A program made the translations under genes and the position numbers. A model generated the notes under the pieces. It was not told the DNA's origin. It was given only the letters and a program-made list of their open reading frames with translations, and searched no databases. 45,322 nt of DNA from Mycobacterium sp. KBS0706. GTDB lineage: Bacteria; Pseudomonadota; Alphaproteobacteria; DSM-16000; Inquilinaceae. Shown piece after piece: positions 7,281 through 15,851 of the stretch (positions within the stretch are counted from its first letter, which is position 1; each line of letters starts with the position of its first letter). The DNA lies in assembly GCF_005938675.2 (NCBI RefSeq), contig NZ_VCCH02000068.1:1-45322 (forward strand). Reading direction: 5' to 3'.

Positions 7281-9275
7281 TTACAGCAGGAAGTCCGACG
7301 CCTGCAGCGCGATCGCTCCATCGAGACGGATGACGAAGTCGGCGACGCTGTCGCCATTCACATCGGCCGAGACTGTCGTCGTGCTGCCGCTGATCTCGTA
7401 CCGAAGCTGCCCGGCGGTGCCGGAGAAGGCACTGGTGCCAATGAAGCTGAAGGCCGTGTCGCCGTTCGCCCCATTGCCGTCGGCATCGATCAGCCGCACC
7501 GAGATCAGATCGGTCCCGGCCTGGAAGTCCTGGATCGTGTCGGCCGCCGAGGCCGTGCTTTCGGACACGCTGGTGTAGCTGAAGTAATCTGCGCCGTTGC
7601 CGCCGTTCAGCGTGTCGGCGCCGTAGCCTCCCCGCAGCACATCGCCGCCGTCGCCGCCGTTGAGGGTGTCGGCCCCGAAAAATCCGAGCAGCGTGTTGCT
7701 CTGGGCGTTGCCGGTCATGACGTCGTTGTGAGTGCTGCCATTGATCGTCTCGACGTCGTTGGCGATCGTATCGCCCTGGGCGGTGCCGCCGGTGTTGACC
7801 TGGGTCTGCAGGTTGATCGTCACGCCCACGGCACTGTCGTAATAGCTGGCGATGTCGATGCCGTCACCGCCGGCCAATTGGTCGGCGCCGGCGCCACCGC
7901 GCAGGGTGTCGCCGTCGGCGCCGCCGTTCAACTGATCGTCGCCATTGCCGCCCTCGAGGGTGTCCCAGCCGGCGCCGCCATTGAGCACGTCATTGCCGTT
8001 CATGCCCCGCAGCGTGTTCGACGCGCCGTCGCCGGTCAGGTTGTCGCCGAAGGTGCTGCCTTGCAGGGTCTCGATTCCGACCAGCGTGTCGCCCTCGGCA
8101 TAGCCGCCGGTGTTGACGTTGGTCGCCAGGTTAACGGTCACCGCGGCGCTGCTGCCATTGTAGTCTCCGGTGTCGATGCCGGCGCCGCCGTCGATCGCAT
8201 CGGCCCCGGCGCCGCCATTGAGGTCGTCATTGCCGTTGCCGCCACTGATCGTATCGTTGCCGGCCGCGCCGGCGATCGTATCGCGGCCATCGCCGCCGTC
8301 GATGACGTTGGCGTTCTCGTCGCCGATCAGGACATCCATGCCCTTCGAGCCGACCAGGTTCTCCACACAGATCAGCGTATCGCCCTGGGCATCGCCCCTT
8401 GTGCCGGCGCCGGACCTCAGGTCGACCGTGACCCCATCCTTGGAGGCGTCATAGCTCGCCGTGTCGATGCCGGCCCCGCCATTGATCACGTCGGCCCCGG
8501 CGTCGCCGGCGAGCCAGTCGTTGCCGTCGCCACCGGTCAGCTTGTCATTTCCGGTGCCGCCGCGGACGAGGTCGTCACCCGTGCCGCCGTTGAGGCAATC
8601 GATGCCGGCGCCGCCATCGATCGTGTCATTGTCGGCGCCGCCGTCGATCTCGTCGTTGTCGTCGCCCCCGTCGATGACATCATTGCCATCTTCACCAACG
8701 AGGCGGTCGTTGCCTGCACCGCCGTTCATCTGGTCATCGCCCGCACCACCGCTGAGACGATCGATGCCGGTCCCGCCGAACAAGGTGTCGAGACCATCGC
8801 CGCCCCAGATGTAATCGTCGCCATCGTCACCGTAGAGGACGTCATCTCCGTTGTTGCCGCTCAGCGCATCGCCCGCGGCGCCACCCTCGATCCGGTCGTT
8901 GCCTTCGCCACCGTTCAGCGTGTCCCCGCCCCATCCGCCATAAAGCAGGTCGTTGCCGTCGTCGCCGTCCAGCTGGTCGTCGCCGCTGCCGCCATCGAGG
9001 CGGTCGTCGCCATTGCCGCCGTTGAGCGCGTCGGCGTCGTCGCCGCCAAAGACCGTATCGTTTCCGTCGCCGCCGTGGAAGTAGTCGCGGCCATTTCCGC
9101 CATATAGGAGGTCATCGCCGCCATCGCCAAAGAGAAAGTCGTCACCGTCACCGCCGACCAGGGTGTCATCCCCGTCGAGACCCGAGATGTGGTCGTCGCC
9201 GGCCAATGCATCGATATGATCAGATCCAGTTGAGCCAGTGATCACGTCATCGTCTGTTGTGGGGAAGTTTGCCAT
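7281..9275 (-). CDS. RTX repeat calcium-binding protein, type I secretion substrate
   Basis: A 664-residue, very acidic, Gly/Asp-rich protein. Residues 11-560 are almost continuous GGxGxDxUx nonapeptides, which form calcium-bound parallel beta-rolls outside the cell. Three spacer modules of about 50 residues with a shared plan (D.A.YD.S..GVTV.L, then GD....VE.L.GS...D.L.G) interrupt them at about 271-321, 368-416 and 474-524. The last 100 residues (from ADYFSYTSVSES) resemble the serralysin/RTX C-terminal secretion domain and end in DFLL. There is no N-terminal signal peptide and no enzymatic domain. ATG at 9275 has GAGGAA three bases upstream. Two cysteines (227, 303) are unusual for an RTX protein. 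Beside an EPS locus, an ExpE1-like secreted factor for polysaccharide assembly or a matrix adhesin are the natural hypotheses. Confidence 0.92.
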   Translation of the reverse strand: MANFPTTDDDVITGSTGSDHIDALAGDDHISGLDGDDTLVGGDGDDFLFGDGGDDLLYGGNGRDYFHGGDGNDTVFGGDDADALNGGNGDDRLDGGSGDDQLDGDDGNDLLYGGWGGDTLNGGEGNDRIEGGAAGDALSGNNGDDVLYGDDGDDYIWGGDGLDTLFGGTGIDRLSGGAGDDQMNGGAGNDRLVGEDGNDVIDGGDDNDEIDGGADNDTIDGGAGIDCLNGGTGDDLVRGGTGNDKLTGGDGNDWLAGDAGADVINGGAGIDTASYDASKDGVTVDLRSGAGTRGDAQGDTLICVENLVGSKGMDVLIGDENANVIDGGDGRDTIAGAAGNDTISGGNGNDDLNGGAGADAIDGGAGIDTGDYNGSSAAVTVNLATNVNTGGYAEGDTLVGIETLQGSTFGDNLTGDGASNTLRGMNGNDVLNGGAGWDTLEGGNGDDQLNGGADGDTLRGGAGADQLAGGDGIDIASYYDSAVGVTINLQTQVNTGGTAQGDTIANDVETINGSTHNDVMTGNAQSNTLLGFFGADTLNGGDGGDVLRGGYGADTLNGGNGADYFSYTSVSESTASAADTIQDFQAGTDLISVRLIDADGNGANGDTAFSFIGTSAFSGTAGQLRYEISGSTTTVSADVNGDSVADFVIRLDGAIALQASDFLL
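7596..9245 (-). repeat. Nonapeptide-coding RTX repeat array
   Basis: Degenerate 27-base units coding for GGxGxDxUx, visible as recurring GCCGCC(G/A)TT-type blocks on the plus strand. The units vary in DNA sequence while keeping the peptide pattern, so it is a protein-level repeat and not a recent tandem duplication. The array produces long open but meaningless frames on the opposite strand. Confidence 0.85.
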
Positions 9276-9937
9276 TGTTTCCTCATCAATAAAGAAAAGT
9301 TCGGCGCCTCTGAGTAAGAAGGCGGAATCCGATGCGTCAATGTTTAAGTCTTTTTGCTCTGGACAGGCGCACGGACCTAGTGGTCAGAGCTCTACGGCAA
9401 TGTAGACTTATAATGTGGAAAGTAATCCACCTGCCATTTCGGGTGTTGAAGCGGCTCAAAGATGGGATGCCGGCGGGTTGGGATAGGGAGAAAGAAGATA
9501 AAAAGCATCCGAAATGCGATGCATATTCCGCCACCGGAGGAAGGTGGGGCTAGCCTGGTCATGCGGAATCGACCGAAGGCTCTAAGTCGGGACAGGCGTT
9601 GGCCGGGCATCGCCTCGCTCGGCTGTGTGGCGGGCGGGCGCAGGGAATCCCCTCAGGATGTGGCTCGGCATCGCTCCTGCGATGATCGTCGTGTTTCGCC
9701 GACATCAGCCGCGGCAATGGTTACGACTGACACGAACCAGATCTACAAAAGAGGTACTCGTGCCGCATAAGCCATTCTTCTATAATTACATGAATTAGAT
9801 GCCCTCGCGCCGGGATCGAGAGTAGTCGGTGACCAGAAAAAGCGGGGGTACGCAGAGATGGAGTAGGCCCATCTTGGCGGCTTCTTTGCGGACCGTGCTT
9901 GGATGGGCTGACACGGCACTTGACCTGGGCAGGTCCG
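9276..9937. promoter_or_regulatory. Divergent intergenic region between the RTX and LysM genes
   Basis: About 660 bases with no supportable gene. AT-rich parts lie at 9276-9500 and 9720-9800. Exact TATAAT hexamers occur on the plus strand at 9409-9414 and 9781-9786, but neither has a good -35 element at 16-18 bases, so they are only possible -10 boxes. A small inverted repeat GTGGA-N6-TCCAC sits at 9415-9430 directly after the first. Short open frames here (for example 9462-9770) have no ribosome site and no recognisable product. Confidence 0.35.
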
Positions 9938-11032
9938 ATGGTGAAGCACGGATTGCTGATTTATGGCGCGGCGCTCGCACTCCTCCCGGCGTCATCGACC
10001 GTCATATACCGGATCGCGACCGAGGCGCCGGAACAACAGCCGGTCGCACTGGCGCCGGCATCGTCATCGCTGTCGCCCGGCACCGATCCTCGGATGGCGT
10101 CGCTCGACGCGACGGACGGGGCGTCTGCCCCTGCTGCGGGTGGTGATGAGACCGGGCCGAGCGCTGAGCCTGAGCTGCGGTTCGACGCGATCCGTGTCAA
10201 TTCAGGAGGATTCCAGGTTATTGCCGGCCAAGGACCTGCCGAGGCCAGGATCACTCTGTTCGACGGCGAAACGGCGATCGGTTCGGTCGATGCCGATGCC
10301 AATGGCGACTGGGTTTTCGTTTCGGAGGCGCCGATCGCGCCGGGCGATCATCAGCTCTCGCTGAGTGCGACCCTCGACGGCCGCACGACAGTCTCGAACG
10401 ATGTCGCGCTGGTCGTCGTACCCCAGCCCGACGGGAGCGTCGCCGGCCTGGCGGCGGGGCCGGGCCAGGGCGACGGCAAGCCGCTTGTCTTCCTCACCCC
10501 GAAGGCCGGTGGCGCATCCACCATCCTGCAGGCGCCGGACCAGGCCGCCCTGGGGCTGCCGGGCCTGTCCATCGACCTCATCGACTACGGCGAAGACGGG
10601 GCGGTGATCGTCAGCGGGCATGGGGCGGCCGACGCCTTCGTCCGGCTCTATCTCGACAATCTTCCGATCGGAGAAGGCCGGATCGGCGAGGCCGGCATGT
10701 TCCGCATCGCGGCAGACCGCCCGATCGCCCCAGGCACGTATCGTCTGCGGGCCGACCAATTGGACGCGGAAGGCCGGGTGACCGACCGGACCGAGACGCC
10801 ATTTCAGCGCGCAGCCCCCGACGATCTCGTCCTGGCCCAGGGCAAGGTCGTCGTCCAGCCGGGCAGCAGCTTGTGGCGGATCGCGCACAGGGCGTATGGG
10901 CGCGGCACCCACTACACCATCATCTACAAGGCCAACCGCGTCCAGATCCGTGATCCGGACCTGATCTATCCGGGCCAGGTCCTCACCGTTCCCGCTCCCC
11001 AGGCGTCAGCCGGGACCGGCCGCGCCTCGTGA
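9938..11032 (+). CDS. LysM-domain envelope protein with Ig-like modules
   Basis: A 364-residue protein with one N-terminal membrane segment (HGLLIYGAALALLPASS), a Pro/Ala/Ser-rich linker, two Ig-like beta-sandwich modules (about 80-155, with FDGETAIGSVDADANGDW and APGDHQLS; and about 195-270, with LYLDNLPIGEGRIGEAGMFR and APGTYRLRADQ), then a C-terminal LysM (VQPGSSLWRIAHRAYGRG, then IYKANRVQIRDPDLIYPGQ). LysM binds peptidoglycan or other GlcNAc-containing glycans, so the protein probably hangs in the periplasm on the cell wall. The paired G-D-W and P-G-Y-L signatures look like internal duplication. ATG at 9938 is preferred; a TTG at 9899 is also open. It is followed 67 bases later by the SGNH hydrolase gene. 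Its direct role in EPS is not known. Confidence 0.8.
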   Translation: MVKHGLLIYGAALALLPASSTVIYRIATEAPEQQPVALAPASSSLSPGTDPRMASLDATDGASAPAAGGDETGPSAEPELRFDAIRVNSGGFQVIAGQGPAEARITLFDGETAIGSVDADANGDWVFVSEAPIAPGDHQLSLSATLDGRTTVSNDVALVVVPQPDGSVAGLAAGPGQGDGKPLVFLTPKAGGASTILQAPDQAALGLPGLSIDLIDYGEDGAVIVSGHGAADAFVRLYLDNLPIGEGRIGEAGMFRIAADRPIAPGTYRLRADQLDAEGRVTDRTETPFQRAAPDDLVLAQGKVVVQPGSSLWRIAHRAYGRGTHYTIIYKANRVQIRDPDLIYPGQVLTVPAPQASAGTGRAS

Positions 11033-11099
11033 ATGGCCGCCGCCGCGACGGATCGCCGGCCTCCGCAAGCGGGATCGGGATGATCGGCATCGACCGGCG

Positions 11100-11837
11100 A
11101 TGAAGATCCTCGCCCTGATCCTTGCCGCCCTGCTCGTCGCGGTCGCACTCGAATCCCAGCTGCCGCAGCGCGTCATGGCGCGGTTCCTGCCCGATCTCGC
11201 CTTTATCCAGCCTCGCCACCGCGTGGATCCGTTGCCGGTGGAGCTGTCGCGGCTTTATCCGGCGGCCCATGCCGACATCGTGATGCTGGGCGACAGCATC
11301 ACCGCCGCGCCGCAATGGAACGAGCTGCTGCCCGGCCGAGATGTCGTCAACCGGGGTGCCTCCGGCGACACTGTGGGCGAGATCCTGGAGCGGATCGACA
11401 CCGTCACCAGGCTGCGCCCGCGTCTCGTCTTCGTGATGGTCGGGACCAACGACCTCGGATACGGCACGCCGCCGGCCGCGCTCCTGCAGCCCTTCCGGAC
11501 CCTGATCGACCGTCTGCAGGAGGCGGGGGCGCGGGTCGTCGTCCAGTCTGTCCTCTATGTCGCGGACGATCATGCCTGGCCCGACATCCGGCGTCTTTGG
11601 GACTTCCGCCGCAACGACCAGATCGGCGTCCTGAACGATGGCTTGAAGGCACTCGCAGCCGAGACCGGCAGCGGCTACCTCGATCTCAATGCCGGGCTCG
11701 CCCCGGACGGGGCGCTGCCGCCCGAGCTGACCGCCGACGGGCTGCATCTCCGCGCCGCTGCCTACATTAGATGGGCGGCGATGGTGGAGGCCTATCTGCG
11801 GGGCGAGGGAGCCGACGCCGGGAGCCCCGGCGGCTGA
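11100..11837 (+). CDS. SGNH/GDSL-family hydrolase, exported
   Basis: A 245-residue protein with an N-terminal signal or anchor segment (MKILALILAALLVAVALES). The SGNH blocks are in order: GDSIT with the nucleophile Ser (block I), NRGASGDT with Gly (II), GTND with Asn (III), and DGLHL with the Asp/His pair (V). The family contains esterases and sugar O-acetylesterases; in this setting removal of O-acetyl groups from the polymer is a fair guess, matching the two acyltransferases at 27708 and 28345. The ATG at 11100 lies in an ATGA overlap with a seven-codon open frame (11080-11103) that starts after GGGATCGGG; this may help initiation, as no other ribosome site is visible. Confidence 0.82.
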   Translation: MKILALILAALLVAVALESQLPQRVMARFLPDLAFIQPRHRVDPLPVELSRLYPAAHADIVMLGDSITAAPQWNELLPGRDVVNRGASGDTVGEILERIDTVTRLRPRLVFVMVGTNDLGYGTPPAALLQPFRTLIDRLQEAGARVVVQSVLYVADDHAWPDIRRLWDFRRNDQIGVLNDGLKALAAETGSGYLDLNAGLAPDGALPPELTADGLHLRAAAYIRWAAMVEAYLRGEGADAGSPGG

Positions 11838-12229
11838 GGCGCAGGGCTCATCCGCGATCACCGCAGGGCGATCGTTCCCGATGGATCGGGGCGAGGATCT
11901 CGTTCCCACGACGCGATGCCTGCAGTGGTGCCGACGATCATCCGTTCGGGTCGCTTCGTTCATCCATCCGCCGGTGCGATGCAGCGGGTGCTCCGGCCGA
12001 AAGAGGGGTGGTTCCTCGACAATCGGACAGGGCCATCGGACCATCGTGCAGGGCGCCCTTCCATCCGACGACTGCGAACACGAACGATTGCCGCGATGCT
12101 CCCTCCGATCGGACCTCTCGGAAGGCGGTCCCCCGATGACATAGCCTCTGACTCGGGCCATCGAACTGGGCAGGAGGCCCGCAGGACAACAGTGCCTGTT
12201 CATCGCCGTCGAGTTGAGGGGAACACCGC
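11838..12229. other. Gene-free stretch of about 390 bases
   Basis: GC-rich throughout, unlike the AT-rich promoter regions elsewhere. It contains a 10-bp palindrome TCCGATCGGA (12104-12113). Several overlapping short frames are open but lack ribosome sites and family likeness. I see no promoter and no clear terminator, so the epimerase may or may not be transcribed from the SGNH side. Confidence 0.3.
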
Positions 12230-13285
12230 ATGCGAGTTCTGGTTACGGGTCACCGGGGGTATATCGGCACGGTGATGGTTCCGATGCTGATGCAGGCGGG
12301 TCACAGCGTGACCGGATGCGACAGCGATCTCTATGAGCGGTGCACCTATGACGCCGGCGGCGACATCGCGGATGTGCCGAACATCCGCAAGGACATCCGG
12401 GACATCGCACCGCGCGATCTCGAAGGCTTCGAGGCCGTGATCCACTTGGCCGCCCTCTCGAACGATCCGCTGGGCGACCTCAATCCCGACATCACCCACA
12501 GCATCAACCATCTCGGCAGCGTGCACGTCGCCGAGGCGGCCAAGACGGCGGGCGTCGGCCGCTTCCTGCTCGCGTCGTCGTGCAGCAACTACGGTCTGGC
12601 CGGCGACGAGATGGTGGATGAGAACGGGGCGCTCAACCCGGTGACGGCCTATGGGCGGTCGAAGGTGTGGGCGGAGCGCGACATCTCCCGTCTGGCCGAC
12701 GACAGCTTCTGCCCGGTCTATTTCCGTCCGGCCACGGCCTACGGGCTCTCGCCTCGCATGCGCTTCGACATCGTCCTCAACAACCTTGTCGCCTGGGCCG
12801 TCACCAAGGGGCTGATCTATCTGAAGTCCGACGGCACGCCCTGGCGGCCGATCGTTCATATCCAGGACATCTCCCGGGCCTTTCTGGCCGGTCTGCGCGC
12901 GCCGGTCGAGGCTGTGTTCAACCAGGCGTTCAATGTCGGCCGCACCGAGCACAACTACCGCATCCGCGACATCGCCGAGATCGTGGCGGAGGTCGTCCCG
13001 GGCTGCCGCCTGGAGATCGCGGCGGATGCCGGGCCCGACAAGCGGTCCTATCGGGTGAGCTTCGAGAAAATTGCCCGCGTCCTCCCGGAGTTCCAGCCGC
13101 AATGGGATGTTCGCCGGGGGGCTGAGCAGCTCTATGCCGCCTATCTATGCTCGCGCCTGACGTTGGAGGAGTTCGAAGGTCCCCGCTACCAGCGGATCAG
13201 CCACATCCGCAAGCTGATGGCGGACGGGATTATCGGCGACGATCTCCGCCGCATTGCCCGGCCGTCGGCCTGCGCAGCCGAATGA
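12230..13285 (+). CDS. NAD-dependent NDP-sugar epimerase/dehydratase (extended SDR)
   Basis: A 351-residue extended short-chain dehydrogenase. The nucleotide-binding turn GHRGYIG is at residues 7-13, the HLAALSNDP segment follows, the active-site strand has SSCSNYG and the catalytic YGRSK is at about 144-148. Downstream, FRPATAYG and the substrate loop are typical of NDP-sugar epimerases. ATG at 12230 has GAGGGG upstream at good spacing. It most resembles SDRs found next to the TylCIII/NovU-type C-methyltransferases and cytidylyltransferase-like genes, and such genes occur at 14555, 17811 and 19121, so it may act on the same branched sugar. The exact substrate is not determinable. Confidence 0.82.
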   Translation: MRVLVTGHRGYIGTVMVPMLMQAGHSVTGCDSDLYERCTYDAGGDIADVPNIRKDIRDIAPRDLEGFEAVIHLAALSNDPLGDLNPDITHSINHLGSVHVAEAAKTAGVGRFLLASSCSNYGLAGDEMVDENGALNPVTAYGRSKVWAERDISRLADDSFCPVYFRPATAYGLSPRMRFDIVLNNLVAWAVTKGLIYLKSDGTPWRPIVHIQDISRAFLAGLRAPVEAVFNQAFNVGRTEHNYRIRDIAEIVAEVVPGCRLEIAADAGPDKRSYRVSFEKIARVLPEFQPQWDVRRGAEQLYAAYLCSRLTLEEFEGPRYQRISHIRKLMADGIIGDDLRRIARPSACAAE

Positions 13286-13512
13286 TGTGGCTGAACGGGG
13301 CGTAAGGCTCCTCGCTCCCTCGGCATAGCCAAGGCGCCAGCCTTCGAATGAATAGGTCCTAAAAGGTATTAAATATTTCTTCAATCAAATGAGAAAACTC
13401 TGCCCAGTGGCCAGAAGATCCGATAGCCGGGCTGGAATATAAGAAAATACCGCAATGGAAGGGTGTGTCGATTGCAGCTTCGGCCTCATGGGCGAAGGCG
13501 AGAAGGATTGTT

Positions 13513-14511
13513 ATGGTCAAGAACGGATGCCGGGTTTCGATCGGATTGCCGGTCTACAACGGCGAAAACTATCTGGCCGCAGCCATCGATTCGGTCCTGG
13601 CCCAGACCTTTGCGGATTTCGAGCTGGTCATCTGCGACAACGGCTCGACGGATCGGACGGAGGAGATCTGCCGGCGCTATGCCGCCGCGGACCCTCGGGT
13701 CCGATACCACCGCAATCCCCGGAACCTGGGAGCGAGCGCCAATTTCGGCCGGACCTTCGAGCTGGCCACCGGAGAGTACTTCCGGTGGCTCGCCCACGAC
13801 GATCTTCTGGCGCCGGAATGTCTCGAGCGCTGCGTGGCCGCGCTGGACCGGCAGCCTGACGCGATCCTCGCCCAGCCCCTCGTCAGCATCATCGACGCGA
13901 AGGGCACGACCAGGTTCGTCGGCGACGATGGCATCCAGCAGGCGGCCTCGCCACAGGTGTCCGAGCGCTTCGCGGTGCTGGTCCGGCATCCTCGCTACTG
14001 CTGGGAGGTCTTCGCGCTGGTCCGGCGGGACGTCATGGCCAAGACGGGCCTGCTCGCCCCGTTCTCCTGCTCGGACGTCGTCCTCTGCATCGAGCTTGGG
14101 CTGCTGGGACGCTTCGCCCTGGTGCCCGAACCGCTGTTCCTGAACCGGGATCATCCCGAGCGCTTCAGCCACGCCGTCCTGGTCGACCGCGCCGCGTCCT
14201 GGCGGTGGTGGAACAACAACGACCGCGCCCGCCTGCTGGATCTCTGCCCCACCTGGCAGATCCAGCTGCATTCCCTCGGGGCCATCCGCAAGCATGTCAC
14301 CCGGGGAGGGGAGCGCCGGAGGCTGTATCTCGCTCTCCTGCGCCATGTCCTGACGCGGCACACGCTGTCACGGCTGGTGATCGAGCCGATCACGGCGGCC
14401 GATCCGCGGATCCAGACCCTGGGGCGGCGCGTCAAGCACTGGCTGCGGGGCCGGAAGCTGCCTGATTTCGGTGCGGCAAGGGTGCGATCCGATCCCGAGG
14501 TGCGGAAATGA
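13513..14511 (+). CDS. Family 2 glycosyltransferase
   Basis: A 332-residue GT-A enzyme with the usual opening (VSIGLPVYNGENYL), the nucleotide-binding CDNGSTDRT, and the metal-binding acidic motif in WLAHDDLLAP. It should transfer one sugar from an NDP-sugar to the lipid-linked repeat unit on the cytoplasmic side. The C-terminal third is basic and helical, probably membrane-associated. ATG at 13513 is chosen over a GTG at 13465 because AGAAGGA lies just upstream. An AT-rich patch at 13350-13450 probably holds the promoter. The methyltransferase gene starts 43 bases after its stop codon. Confidence 0.88.
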   Translation: MVKNGCRVSIGLPVYNGENYLAAAIDSVLAQTFADFELVICDNGSTDRTEEICRRYAAADPRVRYHRNPRNLGASANFGRTFELATGEYFRWLAHDDLLAPECLERCVAALDRQPDAILAQPLVSIIDAKGTTRFVGDDGIQQAASPQVSERFAVLVRHPRYCWEVFALVRRDVMAKTGLLAPFSCSDVVLCIELGLLGRFALVPEPLFLNRDHPERFSHAVLVDRAASWRWWNNNDRARLLDLCPTWQIQLHSLGAIRKHVTRGGERRRLYLALLRHVLTRHTLSRLVIEPITAADPRIQTLGRRVKHWLRGRKLPDFGAARVRSDPEVRK

Positions 14512-14554
14512 CGGCCATCATCCGAGCAGCTCGGGGCGTCCGAAGGAATCGGCC

Positions 14555-15730
14555 ATGACCATCGTCACTGCCTGCCCCAGCTGCGGCGGCGAGGTGGGCG
14601 CCTCGTTCTACGACCTGCCCGCGATCCCGACCAACAGCTGCCTCCTGATCAACGACAAGGCGGCGGCGCTCGCCTTCCCGGTCGCCCCGCTGCGGCTGTG
14701 CCTCTGCCCCGGTTGCGGCTTCATCTTCAACGCCGCCTGGGAGGAGTCGCGGACGGTCTATTCGGAAGCCTATGAAGAGACCCAGGGCTTCTCCCCGACC
14801 TTCAACGCCTTCCACGAGCGTCTGGCCCGCGACCTGATCGACCGGCATGGCCTGCACGGCAGGCGCGTGGTCGAGATCGGCTGTGGCAAGGGGGAGTTTC
14901 TCGCCCTGCTGTGCCGGCTCGGGGACAATGAGGGGGTCGGCTACGATCCCAGCTTCGTGCCGGGCCGCCTCGACGACGCCACGACCGGGCGTGCCCGGTT
15001 CCTCCGCGAGCGCTTCGACGAGGCGACCGGCCCCGTCGCCTGCGACCTCCTGTGCTGCAAGATGACGCTCGAGCACATCCCGGATGTTGGCCGCTTCGTC
15101 GGCATGATCCGCCGCGCCCTCGACGGGCAGGATACCCGCATCTTCTTCATGGTCCCCAATGCCAGGCGGGTCTTGCAGGACGGGGCGTTCTGGGACGTCT
15201 ACTACGAGCACTGCTCGTACTTCACGGCGCACAGCCTCTCGGGCCTCTTCCAGCGCTGCGGCTTCGCCGTGGACCGGGTCTGGACCGACTATGACGACCA
15301 GTACCTGATGATCGAGGCCCGGCCGGCGAGCGCGCCGGTGCCGGTCCCGGCCGGCGAAGTGGCGGTGGCGGAGACCCGGCGATGGACCGAAGAGTTCCGG
15401 CAAGGGGTCGGGGCCGTGATCGCGGCCTGGCGCGAACGGCTGACGGATATGGCGGCGTCGGGCCGGCGGTCGGTGCTCTGGGGGTCGGGCTCGAAGGCAG
15501 TCGCCTTCCTGACCACGGTGGGCCTCAACGGCGAGGTGGCCTCCGTGGTGGACATCAATCCGTTCCGCCACGGCCGCTACCTGCCGGCCACCGGCCACGA
15601 GATCATATCGCCCGACGAGCTGTCCACGACACCGCCCGACCTGGTGGTGGTCATGAACTCCGTCTACCGCGACGAGATCCAGAAGATGCTGCGGGCGCAG
15701 GGATGCGACCCCGAGCTCCGGTGCGTGTAG
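14555..15730 (+). CDS. Class I SAM-dependent methyltransferase, zinc-binding N-terminus, C-methyltransferase-like
   Basis: A 391-residue protein with three parts: an N-terminal zinc module with two CxxC knuckles (C7/C10 and C51/C54), a SAM-binding core with VVEIGCGKGEF (105-115) and KMTLEHIPD, and a C-terminal Rossmann-like half (VLWGSGSKAVAFL, then VVDINPFRHGRYLP). The motif YYEHCSYF (216-223) keeps the Y-x-E-H shown to be catalytic in the sugar C-3 methyltransferase TcaB9. It is thus a divergent paralogue of the protein encoded at 17811. The start has GAAGGA nine bases upstream. It lies between a GT2 and the flippase gene, so methylation of a precursor sugar or of the growing glycan are both possible. 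Confidence 0.82.
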   Translation: MTIVTACPSCGGEVGASFYDLPAIPTNSCLLINDKAAALAFPVAPLRLCLCPGCGFIFNAAWEESRTVYSEAYEETQGFSPTFNAFHERLARDLIDRHGLHGRRVVEIGCGKGEFLALLCRLGDNEGVGYDPSFVPGRLDDATTGRARFLRERFDEATGPVACDLLCCKMTLEHIPDVGRFVGMIRRALDGQDTRIFFMVPNARRVLQDGAFWDVYYEHCSYFTAHSLSGLFQRCGFAVDRVWTDYDDQYLMIEARPASAPVPVPAGEVAVAETRRWTEEFRQGVGAVIAAWRERLTDMAASGRRSVLWGSGSKAVAFLTTVGLNGEVASVVDINPFRHGRYLPATGHEIISPDELSTTPPDLVVVMNSVYRDEIQKMLRAQGCDPELRCV

Positions 15731-15851
15731 CCATGCCCGGCCATCCTTTCGGTCACCGCCGGCCTGATCCGCGGCGCCGCCGCGCCGCCAAGCCCACAGC
15801 CATCCCGTCTCGCGAGGCCGGGACCTTGCCGTCGTCACCCGGAGAACGCCC

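Noticed and set aside
7728..9107. Long plus-strand open frame (459 codons) opposite the RTX gene, rich in Val, Ala and Ile
   Set aside because: It is the antisense shadow of the Gly/Asp nonapeptide repeats: the repeat unit has no stops in that frame. There is no ribosome site and no known family.
7596..9245. Regular repeats that at first glance could be a CRISPR array
   Set aside because: The unit is about 27 bases without unique spacers, varies in sequence and codes for GGxGxDxUx peptides throughout an open frame.
9462..9770. Possible small protein in the RTX-LysM gap
   Set aside because: No ribosome site, no family likeness, and AT/GC use like non-coding DNA; kept as intergenic.
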